Shown here: positions 23,656 to 33,341 of the stretch, piece by piece
How positions within the stretch are numbered: position 1 is the stretch's first letter
Layout: each line of letters starts with the position of its first letter
NCBI GenBank assembly: GCA_947630625.1
Contig: CANRIL010000027.1
Span: 1 to 36,037 of the forward strand
DNA: 36,037 nt
Reading direction: 5' to 3'
From: an uncultured Clostridia bacterium
Lineage (GTDB): Bacteria; Bacillota; Clostridia; Oscillospirales; CAG-272
Translations under genes and position numbers: made by a program
Notes under the pieces: model-generated
Told to the model about the DNA's origin: nothing
Databases searched by the model: none
Seen by the model: the letters and a program-made list of their open reading frames with translations, nothing else

Positions 23656-25005
23656 CTATTTCCCGCGAAAAACGATCTCGGCGGGCGGGGCGACCTTTGA
23701 GCGGAGCGCGAAAAGGCAGACGACGTTCACCGTCGTCATGACGGAAACGGTCAGATCGGACGCGAGCCAGACGACGGACGGGGAGAGCACGGAACCGAAA
23801 ACTACCATTAATATATATAGTACCGTGAAAATCGCCACCGCGCGGCGGCCGGCACCCAACGACTCAAGCGCCACGCGCGCGTAATAATGCTGGGACAAAA
23901 GCGTCGCCAGGACGAAGACGAACACGGAGAGCGCCAGCGCCGGCGACGCCCAGGAGCCGAGAGTTGAAGAAAACGCGAGCGTCGCCGTAGTCATCGCGTC
24001 GCCTCCGTCGGGGAGGCTGCCGCCGCCCGCGGTCAGCACCGCGAGAGCTGTCAGCGTGCAGATGACGACAGTGTCCGCGAATACCTCAAAAATGCCGAGG
24101 CAGCCCTGCGCCTCCGGCGAATACGATTCCGCGCACGCGTGCGCGGTCGGGGATGTGCCCGCCCCCGCCTCGTTCGTAATGACGCCGCGCGTCACCCCGT
24201 ACCTTATCGCCGTGGAAACGGCATAGCCGCCGACGCCGCCGACGGCGGCGCGGGTCGAGAACGCGGAGGCGAAAATGTTCGAGAGCGCCGACGGCAGGCT
24301 GTCGCGGCAGACGAATATGACGGCGGCGCACATGAAGATGTAGAGCGCCGACACCGCCGGGATCATGTATGAGGTCACAGCGGAGATGCGCCGCGCGCCG
24401 CCCGTCACCGCCGCGGCGGTCAGCAAAGCCAGCAGCACGCCCGCAAGGATTCGGGGGAGACTGAGCATATCAGACGCGGCGGTCGCCGCCGCGTTCACCT
24501 GCAATATGCCGCCGACCGTGAACGAATTGCCGACGCAGAGCACCGCGAAAAACGCGCCGAGCGCCCCCGCCGCGCGGCGGCTCAGTTTCGTCGTCTCCGG
24601 CAGCCCGTCCGCGATGTAGCAGGGCGCGCCGCCGTACCAGCGCTCCCCCGCCGTTTTGCCGGGGCGGCGGTAGATAACGGCGAGCGCCGTCTCCGCATAT
24701 TTGACCGACATTGCAAAAAGCGCCGCCGCCTCCATCCAGAATACGGCTCCCGCGCCGCCGGACGCGATCGCCGCCGTCACGCCCGTGATGTTGCCGACGC
24801 CGAGCGTCCCCGCGAGCGCCACCGTCGCCGCCCGCACGGGCGAGATCCCGCCCTTTTTGCGCGCCGCCATCAGCCGCGCCGTCTTTATCGGGTGCGCGAT
24901 ATAGAAAAACCGCAGCCGCACGGCGAAATACGCGCCCGAAAGGATCAGGAGCGGCGGCATCACGACGCCGAAAACAGATGATATCGCCTCAAAAAAAGCT
25001 GCCAA
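23656..25005 (-). CDS. Alanine/glycine:cation symporter (AGCS family)
   Basis: A 449-residue membrane protein with about 10-11 hydrophobic segments that imports alanine or glycine with Na+ or H+. Signatures are ISPVRAATVALAGTLGVGNITGV (about 54-76) and GVITNEAGAGTSPTAHA (about 274-290), corresponding to the family SNEAGxGS motif. The start appears to be TTG at 25005, preceded by GGGGGATC; no ATG fits the expected N-terminus, and the next in-frame Met (MPPLLIL) would cut the first helix. In the 122 bp between this gene and the SleB-like gene downstream no clear terminator is seen. Confidence 0.9.
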   Translation of the reverse strand: MAAFFEAISSVFGVVMPPLLILSGAYFAVRLRFFYIAHPIKTARLMAARKKGGISPVRAATVALAGTLGVGNITGVTAAIASGGAGAVFWMEAAALFAMSVKYAETALAVIYRRPGKTAGERWYGGAPCYIADGLPETTKLSRRAAGALGAFFAVLCVGNSFTVGGILQVNAAATAASDMLSLPRILAGVLLALLTAAAVTGGARRISAVTSYMIPAVSALYIFMCAAVIFVCRDSLPSALSNIFASAFSTRAAVGGVGGYAVSTAIRYGVTRGVITNEAGAGTSPTAHACAESYSPEAQGCLGIFEVFADTVVICTLTALAVLTAGGGSLPDGGDAMTTATLAFSSTLGSWASPALALSVFVFVLATLLSQHYYARVALESLGAGRRAVAIFTVLYILMVVFGSVLSPSVVWLASDLTVSVMTTVNVVCLFALRSKVAPPAEIVFRGK

Positions 25006-25170
25006 ACGATGAGATCCCCCGCCCTTTTTCGTTTTTGATTCCCTTTATATCTATGTCGATGCTTTGGAAAATATTACATCAAAAATTTTTGCGTAAGCGC
25101 AGGCGATTTGTGCAAAATAGACATGTGACGGTTATAAATGTAAACTAAATGTGAACAATATGAAATAGTC

Positions 25171-25199
25171 TTGATTTTTTGCACGCACTTATATAAAAT
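25171..25199 (+). promoter_or_regulatory. Sigma-A promoter for groES-groEL
   Basis: -35 TTGATT (25171-25176), 17-bp spacer, -10 TAAAAT (25194-25199), immediately upstream of the CIRCE operator. The 25006-25170 stretch is AT-rich and holds nothing else recognisable. Confidence 0.7.
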
Positions 25200-25210
25200 A
25201 ATACCGTAAG

Positions 25211-25237
25211 TTAGCACTCAGGGTCTTCGAGTGCTAA
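25211..25237 (+). promoter_or_regulatory. CIRCE operator (HrcA binding site)
   Basis: TTAGCACTC-N9-GAGTGCTAA matches the CIRCE consensus exactly (25211-25219 and 25229-25237). It lies at the predicted transcription start and predicts HrcA heat-shock repression of groESL. Confidence 0.98.
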
Positions 25238-25299
25238 CATGCACCGCGATATTCGGTAAAACGGTATACATAATATAGCTCAAGAAGGAGGACAAACAA

Positions 25300-25584
25300 A
25301 TGAAAATCAATCCGCTTTTTGACCGTGTGGTCGTAAAGGCAACGGAGGTCGAGGAGACGACGGCGGCGGGAATAATCCTTCCCGGTTCGGCGAAGGAGAA
25401 GCCGCAGATATTCGAGGTGGTCGCGGTCGGTCCCGGCGGCGAGATCGAGGGCAAGTCGACGACGATGGTCAGCGCGGTGGGCGACCGCGTTATAATCAGC
25501 AAGTACGCCGGCACCGAGATCAAAATTGACGGAGTCGAATATAACATCGTCCGTCAGGGTGACATCCTCGCGAAGATCGGCTGA
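25300..25584 (+). CDS. groES: Co-chaperonin GroES
   Basis: A 94-residue lid of the GroEL chaperonin. It begins NPLFDRVVVKATEVEETTAAGIILP with the mobile loop (GIILPGSAKEKPQ) and contains VAVGPGG. The length is typical. AAGGAGG precedes the ATG. It is controlled by the CIRCE operator upstream and is co-transcribed with groEL 47 bp downstream. Confidence 0.98.
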   Translation: MKINPLFDRVVVKATEVEETTAAGIILPGSAKEKPQIFEVVAVGPGGEIEGKSTTMVSAVGDRVIISKYAGTEIKIDGVEYNIVRQGDILAKIG

Positions 25585-25610
25585 GAAGCCTGACTCGCAC
25601 GAATTTTTAG

Positions 25611-27263
<1,653 letters not shown>

Positions 27264-27599
27264 TTTTTGATAACGCAGGTCGGGGCGGCTTTCAGGCTGA
27301 CGATGAAGCCGCCCGGCTGCGGGGGCGGACACGGCGGCGGCGTCAGTGTTCGCCCCGCGCTTTTTCCGCCGCGCGGCAGCGCGGCGGTCATACGCATCAA
27401 CATCCATAAAGCAGCGTCACGGCCGCGCGTAAAATACTTTTTTCGATGAATGGTATTTTTTCCGCACGGCGGCAATTTTACCGCCGACATCCGGGAATCT
27501 TCCGCCGCGGCGGCGGGAAAACTACGTTTGCGGAGCCGCAAAAAACATTGTCTAATATCGACAAAAAGCGACTTTGACAAGATATTTTTTGCAATACTA
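27264..27599. other. Gene-free stretch with several GC hairpins
   Basis: Perfect stems lie at 27283-27291/27306-27314, 27366-27374/27379-27387 (9 bp, loop GGCA), 27467-27472/27481-27486 and 27527-27532/27537-27542. None has a proper T-tract on either strand. No gene is supported. Confidence 0.5.
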
Positions 27600-27628
27600 T
27601 TGACATATGCCCCGATTGCAGGTATAAT
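27600..27628 (+). promoter_or_regulatory. Consensus sigma-A promoter for the LamG protein gene
   Basis: TTGACA (27600-27605), 17-bp spacer, TATAAT (27623-27628). Both boxes are perfect and predict very strong expression. A second TTGACA lies at 27574. Confidence 0.9.
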
Positions 27629-27668
27629 ATAGTCACATCTTTTAAAACACTTCTTGGAGGAAGAAAAA

Positions 27669-28730
27669 ATGAAAAAGATCGTAGCTCTTGTGATGGCGCT
27701 CGCCATGATAGCTGGCCTCGCCGTCGCAGTTTTCGCTGAGGACGATGTTACAGCTCCGGCTGACGGACTCGTCGCCCATCTCACATTCGATGACGCTGCT
27801 TCCCTTTCGACGGCGGACGTTGTCGCTAAGCCGTCCGACGTAAACGGCGATGTCGAAGCAACGATAACCGACGATGCCAAGATCGGCAGCGGCGCTTATC
27901 AGTTCGGCAACCAGACGTTCCTTTCGCTCACCAAGGCGGACGGTTCGTCCCTTCTCACCGGCGCGAACTCCATCACGGTTTCCTACTGGGCAAAGCACAG
28001 CGCCAGCGGAACACAGTGGACATTCTTCGCAACGGCTAACGACGAAAACGGCAAGCCGATGGCTCCGGCCGGCGGCGCTGAGAAGTATGTCGGTATCCTT
28101 GAGAACTCCGGCATTCACACCGAGCTTTATAACTGCGCGCTCACAGGCGGCGCCCGCACCTATCATCCGGACGCTATGTCTGCTCTCATTGCTAATGAGT
28201 GGCACCATGTAGTTCTCGTTATCGACACCGATAACGCAGACCCCGAACAGAGAATGGTAAAGGTTTATGCTGACGGCTGGACCCCCGACAACTCCGGCGT
28301 GATCACGCATGAGGGCCACACCGTTGCCGATATCCTCGGCGAGGACCACTCTGTCCTTCTCGGATACGCTCCGTGGGCAGCAGGCGAGTTCGCTGACGGC
28401 GTCATCGATGACCTTTATATCTACAACCGTGCGCTCTCTGAGGAAGAAGTCGGTCAGCTGATGGCTGCTCAGTCCGTTCCGGAAATTCGCTTCAGCGAAT
28501 ACAAGAACGTGACCGAAAGACCGAAGACGACGGCTGGTGAGCCCGATGAGACGAAGGCTCCCGCAGGCGAGACGAACGCTCCCGCAGGCGGCACAGAGAA
28601 GCCCGCTGGCACAGGCGCTGCAACTGAGGCTCCGAAGGATGAAGGCGGATGCGGCTCCACGCTCGGCGCGGCTGCTGCCATCGTCGCTCTCACCGCAGTC
28701 TTCGGCTGCGCTGTAGTCAAGAAGCACTAA
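27669..28730 (+). CDS. Secreted LamG/concanavalin A-like domain protein with C-terminal anchor
   Basis: A 353-residue surface protein. It has a signal peptide (MKKIVALVMALAMIAGLAVA, cleavage near VFA-ED) and a LamG/concanavalin A-like jelly-roll domain (about 30-255) with LVAHLTFDDAASL, SITVSYWAKHSA, EWHHVVLVIDTD and VLLGYAPWAAGEFADGVIDDLYIYNRALSEEEV. A Thr/Pro/Ala/Gly linker follows, and the C-terminus is GGCGSTLGAAA, a hydrophobic helix and VVKKH. Such domains bind glycans or proteins. GGAGG precedes the ATG at 27669. The gene uses more A/T-ending codons than its neighbours, and its promoter is perfect consensus, fitting high expression. It has its own terminator at 28786. The ligand is unknown. 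Confidence 0.8.
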   Translation: MKKIVALVMALAMIAGLAVAVFAEDDVTAPADGLVAHLTFDDAASLSTADVVAKPSDVNGDVEATITDDAKIGSGAYQFGNQTFLSLTKADGSSLLTGANSITVSYWAKHSASGTQWTFFATANDENGKPMAPAGGAEKYVGILENSGIHTELYNCALTGGARTYHPDAMSALIANEWHHVVLVIDTDNADPEQRMVKVYADGWTPDNSGVITHEGHTVADILGEDHSVLLGYAPWAAGEFADGVIDDLYIYNRALSEEEVGQLMAAQSVPEIRFSEYKNVTERPKTTAGEPDETKAPAGETNAPAGGTEKPAGTGAATEAPKDEGGCGSTLGAAAAIVALTAVFGCAVVKKH

Positions 28731-28785
28731 GCTGACTTGACGGCGCTCTATTTAGAGACGCTCGATATTTGATCTGCTATCAATG

Positions 28786-28814
28786 AAAGGCGCACCCGCC
28801 CGGGTGCGCCTTTT
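28786..28814 (+). terminator. Intrinsic terminator after the LamG gene
   Basis: Positions 28786-28798 and 28801-28813 pair perfectly, with TTTT at the end. It lies 56 bp after the stop. Confidence 0.85.
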
Positions 28815-29190
28815 CACGTATATGTGGGGGTGTGCCCTGTTTGGGTGGGCGCGCGGATGTGGGGCGGACGCGCGGCTTGGGTTTATGGGCGCGCGGCTTG
28901 GGTTTATGGGCGCGCCGTTTTGGTTTATGGGAGCGTGGCTTGGATTTGTTGGCGCGGCTGACTTGTGTGGGCGCGGCTGGGGTTTGGCGGAGCGGCTTGC
29001 TTGTGCTGGCGCGGCTTGGTTTTGGCGGCGCGGCTTGCTTGTGCGAGCGCGCTTTTTGTGTGAGTGCGCCTTTTTGATGGTTCGCCTTTTGTTCAGTGCG
29101 CCTTTGGGGGCGCGGCTTTTGTATGTGCGCATGAAATTATCGGGGCGCGCCTGCTTGTGCGGGCGCGCCCCTTTGTGTATGCGTTTTTGA
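28815..29190. repeat. Degenerate GC-rich short tandem repeat tract
   Basis: Imperfect repeats of about 18-24 bp with a GGCGCGGCTTG(G)GTTT(A/G)TG-like consensus; the clearest pair is GCGCGGCTTGGGTTTATGG at about 28871 and 28892. Both strands stay open by composition: the plus frame reads LGFMGARLGFMGA, and the minus frame (GTG start overlapping the ABC gene stop) is Lys/Arg/Pro-rich. Neither has a domain or a clear ribosome site. I treat the tract as non-coding. Confidence 0.6.
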
Positions 29191-29197
29191 ATTCGTG

Positions 29198-31114
29198 TCA
29201 CACGACTTCGAACTGGCTTTCCCAGAGATGCTTATAAAATCCGCCCTTGGCGAGCAGCGAATCGTGCGTTCCCTGCTCGATTATGTCCCCGTCCTTCATG
29301 ACGAGGATGAGTTCTGAATTTTTGACCGTCCCGAGGCGGTGCGCCACGACGAACGCGGTACGTCCCGCCATCATTTCCGTAAACGCGCGGTTGATTCGCG
29401 CCTCCGTGCGCGTGTCGATCGAAGACGTTGCCTCGTCGAGGATCAGTATAGGCGGCAGCGAGAGCATGATCCGCGAGATGGACAAAAGCTGCCGCTGTCC
29501 CTGAGACAGCGATTCCCCGCCCTCTCCGAGCAGCGTATCATATCCGCGCGGCAGCCGTCTGATGAATCCGTCCGCGTGTGCGGCGCGCGCCGCCGCGATC
29601 ATCTCCTCATCCGTCGCCGACGGGTGTCCGAGCTTGATATTTTCGCGCACCGTCGCCGTCTTGATCCACGTATCCTGAAGCACCATCCCGTATGAACGGC
29701 GCAGGCTCGCCCGCGTCAAGTCCCTTATGTCCGTGCCGTCGACCTTGATCGCGCCGCCCGTCACGTCGTAGAACCGCAAAAGCAGATTGATCAGCGTCGT
29801 CTTGCCGCATCCCGTAGGTCCCACGATCGCGACGTGCTGCCCCGCCGCGACGTGTACGTTCACGTCGCGTATGAGCGGCCGCTCCGGCGTATACGAAAAC
29901 GCGATGTGCTCAAACGCGACCTCGCCCGACGCTTTTTTGGGGAGGTTGGCGGGGGCGGTGGGGGCGGCGGCTGTGGCGGCTTTGCCGGTTATGCCGTCTT
30001 TGCCTGTTGTGTCGTTTTTATTGGCTTTGCCGTGGTTGGCGGATTTGCCGTTTATATTTATTCCGCTCATGCCGTCGGCTGTAAGCTCGGCGGCGTCTTC
30101 TCTGTCGGGCGTCTCGGGCGCAACCTCCATCAGCTCAAACAGCCTTGAGGCGGACGCGAGCGACGCGCCGAGCTCCGTCACGACGCCGGAAATTTCGTTG
30201 AACGGCTTCGAATACTGGTTAGCATACGCGAGGAAGCTCGTCAGCATTCCGACGCTGATCCCGCCCCCGATCGACGTTAGCGCTCCGGCGAGCGCGACGG
30301 CGGCGTACACGACGGCGTTCAGAAATCGCGTTGTCGGATTCGTGAGCGACGAGAAGAAGATCGCCGACACCGAGACGGTTTTCAGTCTATCGTTTATCGC
30401 GTCAAACTTTTCGTTCGTCTTCCCCTCCCGTCCGAACGCGCGCACCGTCTTCATTCCGCCGATCATTTCATCTATATACGAGGTCAGCTCCCCGCGCGTC
30501 TCGGACTGGCGTCTGAACAGCGAATACGTTCTTCCCGCGATGAATCGGGCGACGAATATCGACATCGGCGTCAGGAGCGCGACGACAAGCGTTATCCATA
30601 CGTTTATCGTCAACATGAATATAAGCGTTCCGATTATCGTGAGCACGCCTGTAAACAGCTGCGTGAATCCGAGGAGCAGCCCGTCCGAAAATTTATCCGC
30701 GTCCGTGATGAGCCGGCTGACGAGCTCGCCCGCCGGGCGTCTATCGAGATACGACAGCGGCAGCGTCTGTATATGGCTGTGCGCGCAGCACCGTATATCG
30801 CGGACGACGCCGTATGTCACGCGGTTATTGAGCGCGCCCGCGACCCACTGCGCGACCCCGGCGGCTGCCGCCATGACGAGTATCGTTCCGAGCATCGGCA
30901 TGATCGATTCGAAATCGACGTTATTTTTGCCGACGATTTTATCTATGACCTCGCCGATCTTGATCGGTATATAAAGCGTGAGCCCGACCGTGACCGCCGA
31001 AAGCATGATCGAGGCGATGATCTGCGGCGCGTACGGTTTTATTGCCCGGGCAATATATCCCCATGTCCCGCGGCTCCCCGCCGCGGCTGGATTTTTCCCT
31101 TTATTCCGTCTCAT
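29198..31114 (-). CDS. ABC exporter half-transporter, catalytic-site subunit
   Basis: A 638-residue half-transporter with six membrane helices (about 28-310) and a nucleotide-binding domain. Walker A is GPTGCGKT (432-439), the signature is the variant LSQGQ (536-540), Walker B is LILDEATSS with catalytic E561, and the H-loop is H592 (VAHRLG). It pairs with the upstream gene, which it overlaps by 4 bp (ATGA), to form a heterodimeric BmrCD/TM287-288-type exporter of drugs, lipids or peptides. An unusual hydrophilic insert (about 337-395, rich in Gly/Lys/Asn/Ala/Thr) lies between the membrane and nucleotide-binding domains. The substrate is unknown. No terminator is seen at its 3' end. Confidence 0.94.
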   Translation of the reverse strand: MRRNKGKNPAAAGSRGTWGYIARAIKPYAPQIIASIMLSAVTVGLTLYIPIKIGEVIDKIVGKNNVDFESIMPMLGTILVMAAAAGVAQWVAGALNNRVTYGVVRDIRCCAHSHIQTLPLSYLDRRPAGELVSRLITDADKFSDGLLLGFTQLFTGVLTIIGTLIFMLTINVWITLVVALLTPMSIFVARFIAGRTYSLFRRQSETRGELTSYIDEMIGGMKTVRAFGREGKTNEKFDAINDRLKTVSVSAIFFSSLTNPTTRFLNAVVYAAVALAGALTSIGGGISVGMLTSFLAYANQYSKPFNEISGVVTELGASLASASRLFELMEVAPETPDREDAAELTADGMSGININGKSANHGKANKNDTTGKDGITGKAATAAAPTAPANLPKKASGEVAFEHIAFSYTPERPLIRDVNVHVAAGQHVAIVGPTGCGKTTLINLLLRFYDVTGGAIKVDGTDIRDLTRASLRRSYGMVLQDTWIKTATVRENIKLGHPSATDEEMIAAARAAHADGFIRRLPRGYDTLLGEGGESLSQGQRQLLSISRIMLSLPPILILDEATSSIDTRTEARINRAFTEMMAGRTAFVVAHRLGTVKNSELILVMKDGDIIEQGTHDSLLAKGGFYKHLWESQFEVV

Positions 31115-32862
31115 TCGCCGCTCGCCTCCTTATGCTGGGATTCATGTATTTCGCGATAGACGGCGCAGCTTGAGAGCAGCTCCGCATGCGTTCCGATGCC
31201 GACGCACTCCCCGTCTTCGAGGACGATGATCTTGTCCGCGTGCATGATCGAGGACGTTCTCTGCGACACGATGAACACCGTCGGCTTCGGGTCGAGCGCG
31301 GCGAGCGACGCGCGGAGCGCGGCGTCCGTTGCAAAGTCGAGCGCGGAGGCGCTGTCGTCGAGGATGAGTATATCGGCATGTCTGACGAGCGCGCGCGCGA
31401 TCGTGAGCCTTTGCCGCTGTCCGCCCGAGAAATTGACGCCGCCCCTCTCAACGCGTTCGTCGAGTCCGTGCGTTTTCGAAGCGATAACGTCCGCCGCCTG
31501 CGCCGTTCTCACGGCGTCCTCGATCTCTTTTTCAGTCGCGTCCGCGTTTCCCCAGGCGATATTTTCACGTATCGTTCCCGAATATAGCTCCGCGCCCTGC
31601 GCGACGACGGCGACATGCCGCCGCAGCTTCTCTCTATCGCATTCGCTGACGTTTTCGCCGAAGACGCGCACCTCCCCGCCCGTCGCCGTATAAAACGCGG
31701 GGATGAGGTTGACGAGCGAGCTTTTGCCCGAGCCCGTGCCGCCGATGACTCCGACCGTCTCCCCGCGCATCGCCCGGAACGTGATATCCGAGAGCGCGTC
31801 TCCGCCGCCGTTTTTATATCTCAGGCTGACGTGGTCGAATTCGACGGCGATTTCAGGGGTTGAGGCGGTTTTTTCTGTGGCGGCGTTTTCTGCGTCAGCA
31901 GAAGACGCGGCGTTTTTTTCGGGTGGGAGTTCGATAATTGCTTCGATTCGGTTTGCGGAGGCGACGGAGCGTGTGACATTTATGATAAGGTTAGCGAGTT
32001 TGACGAGTTCGACGAGGATCTGGGACATATAATTATAAAGTGCAATGACCTCGCCCGTTTCGATAATTCCGCTGTCGACCCTGACCGCGCCGACCCAGAC
32101 GAGGACGACGGCGGCGGCGTTTATAATTACGAACGTGAGCGGATTCAGCAGGGCGGAAATATTGCCAACGAATCTTTGAGCGGCGGCGAGCACGTCGCCG
32201 CGTTCCTCAAATTCCCTGATCTCGTCCTTTTCCCTTCCGAACGCGCGGAGCACCCGCACGCCGAGCAGATTTTCCCTTGCTGACAGCATGACCCTATCGA
32301 GCGACTGCTGCACTTTTTTATAAAGCGGGATCGAGACGAGCATGATCCCGAAGACGACGAGCGCGAGCGCAGGTATTGTGACGGCAAATACTGCGGCGGC
32401 GTGCGCGTCTATTGTAAACGCCATGACCATCGCGCCGAACACGACGAACGGCGAGCGTAGCAGCAGCCTCAAAGTGAGGTTGAGTCCCGTTTCGACCTGG
32501 TTCATATCGCTCGTGAGTCTCGTGACCATCGTTGACGTTCCGAGCTCGTCAAGCGTTGTATAATCGAGCTTTGTTATTCGTTCAAACAGCGCCCGCCGCA
32601 GTCCCGACGTGCATCCGACCGACGCCTTCGCGGCGAAATATTGCGCCGCGATCGTACACGTGAGCCCTATGACGCCGAGCAGCACCATGAGTCCCGCCAT
32701 CCTCGCGATGTATCCGCGATCGCCGTTCTTGATCCCGACATCGACGATGTTCGCCACGACAAGCGGCACAAACAGCTCAAACGTCGCCTCCAGCAGCTTA
32801 AACAGCGGCCCCAGTATGCTCTCCTTCAAATACGAGCGCATATAATGAAACACCTGTCTCAT
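31111..32862 (-). CDS. ABC exporter half-transporter, degenerate-site subunit
   Basis: A 583-residue half-transporter, the first gene of the pair. Six membrane helices (about 15-300) precede the ATPase domain with Walker A GGTGSGKS (374-381) and signature FSGGQ (478-482). The Walker B reads LILDDSAS: Asp (D503) replaces the catalytic Glu, and the switch His is Gln (Q534 in IVSQRTSS). These substitutions mark the non-hydrolysing subunit of heterodimeric exporters such as TM287 of Thermotoga. A short Ala/Glu/Ser-rich insert lies at about 313-337. GGGGAGG precedes the ATG, and a good promoter lies at 32896-32924. Confidence 0.94.
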   Translation of the reverse strand: MRQVFHYMRSYLKESILGPLFKLLEATFELFVPLVVANIVDVGIKNGDRGYIARMAGLMVLLGVIGLTCTIAAQYFAAKASVGCTSGLRRALFERITKLDYTTLDELGTSTMVTRLTSDMNQVETGLNLTLRLLLRSPFVVFGAMVMAFTIDAHAAAVFAVTIPALALVVFGIMLVSIPLYKKVQQSLDRVMLSARENLLGVRVLRAFGREKDEIREFEERGDVLAAAQRFVGNISALLNPLTFVIINAAAVVLVWVGAVRVDSGIIETGEVIALYNYMSQILVELVKLANLIINVTRSVASANRIEAIIELPPEKNAASSADAENAATEKTASTPEIAVEFDHVSLRYKNGGGDALSDITFRAMRGETVGVIGGTGSGKSSLVNLIPAFYTATGGEVRVFGENVSECDREKLRRHVAVVAQGAELYSGTIRENIAWGNADATEKEIEDAVRTAQAADVIASKTHGLDERVERGGVNFSGGQRQRLTIARALVRHADILILDDSASALDFATDAALRASLAALDPKPTVFIVSQRTSSIMHADKIIVLEDGECVGIGTHAELLSSCAVYREIHESQHKEASGE

Positions 32863-32895
32863 TCCCCACGCCTCCCCGGTCTTTTCTCTCCCCCT

Positions 32896-32924
32896 ATTAT
32901 ACCTGACTGTGCGACCGAAATCAA
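32896..32924 (-). promoter_or_regulatory. Sigma-A promoter for the ABC exporter operon
   Basis: On the minus strand: -35 TTGATT (32924-32919), 17-bp spacer, perfect -10 TATAAT (32901-32896), about 33 bp before the ATG. Confidence 0.75.
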
Positions 32925-32942
32925 GGGGGGCGGTGGCTTTTT

Positions 32943-33165
32943 GCGGGGGAGCCTTTCGTGCAAGGCTCCCCCGCGCCCCCGCGAAAGCTTTTCACTGGGG
33001 GTTTTATTTTACGTTTGTGTGCCGGTACCCGACCGGAATGATAGTTTGCTGTTCTCTTTTAAGAGATACATTCCGTTTGGTGCTCAGCTTCACTTGCGCT
33101 CCGCCTATATGGGAGATACGGTGGCGATGGCGCGGCGGGTTTGTTTTATCCGGAGTTTTTGCGAT
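32943..33165 (+). repeat. Composite dispersed repeat, copy C
   Basis: Perfect 13-bp hairpin (32943-32955 with 32962-32974), then CCCCCGCGAAAGCTTTT, GTTTGTGTGCCGGTACCCG, and the core TTTGGTGCTCAGCTTCACT (from 33076) with GCGCTCCGCCTATATGGGAG. The core starts 101 bp after the hairpin. A second degenerate GATGGGAGCCGCGGTGGAGA tail unit follows near 33168-33190. Unlike the other copies, it does not follow a gene on its own strand. No gene is seen in 32925-33341. Confidence 0.75.
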
Positions 33166-33264
33166 AGATGGGAGCCGCGGTGGAGATGTCGCGGCGGGGG
33201 TGCATCTCGCCTATGGGGGAGGCGCGGGGGAAATGAGCGCGGCGACAAGATGGGCGGAAAATTC

Positions 33265-33296
33265 AAAATCGGCGGGATTTTAGTCCCGCCGATTTT
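33265..33296 (-). terminator. Terminator after the CAP-domain gene
   Basis: Positions 33265-33277 and 33284-33296 form a perfect 13-bp stem ending in TTTT on the minus strand, followed by GAATTTT. It lies 46 bp past the gene's stop. Confidence 0.75.
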
Positions 33297-33341
33297 GGGC
33301 GTGCCCGCGAAAAGCGGGGGTTTTCTTCCTTATTATATACG

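Noticed and set aside
27642-28727. Full-length minus-strand frame opposite the LamG gene
   Set aside because: Antisense by-product of codon composition; the plus strand has promoter, ribosome site, signal peptide and domain.
28783-29190. 135-codon plus-strand frame with LGFMGA repeats
   Set aside because: It begins inside the LamG terminator stem, has no ribosome site and follows the DNA repeat composition.
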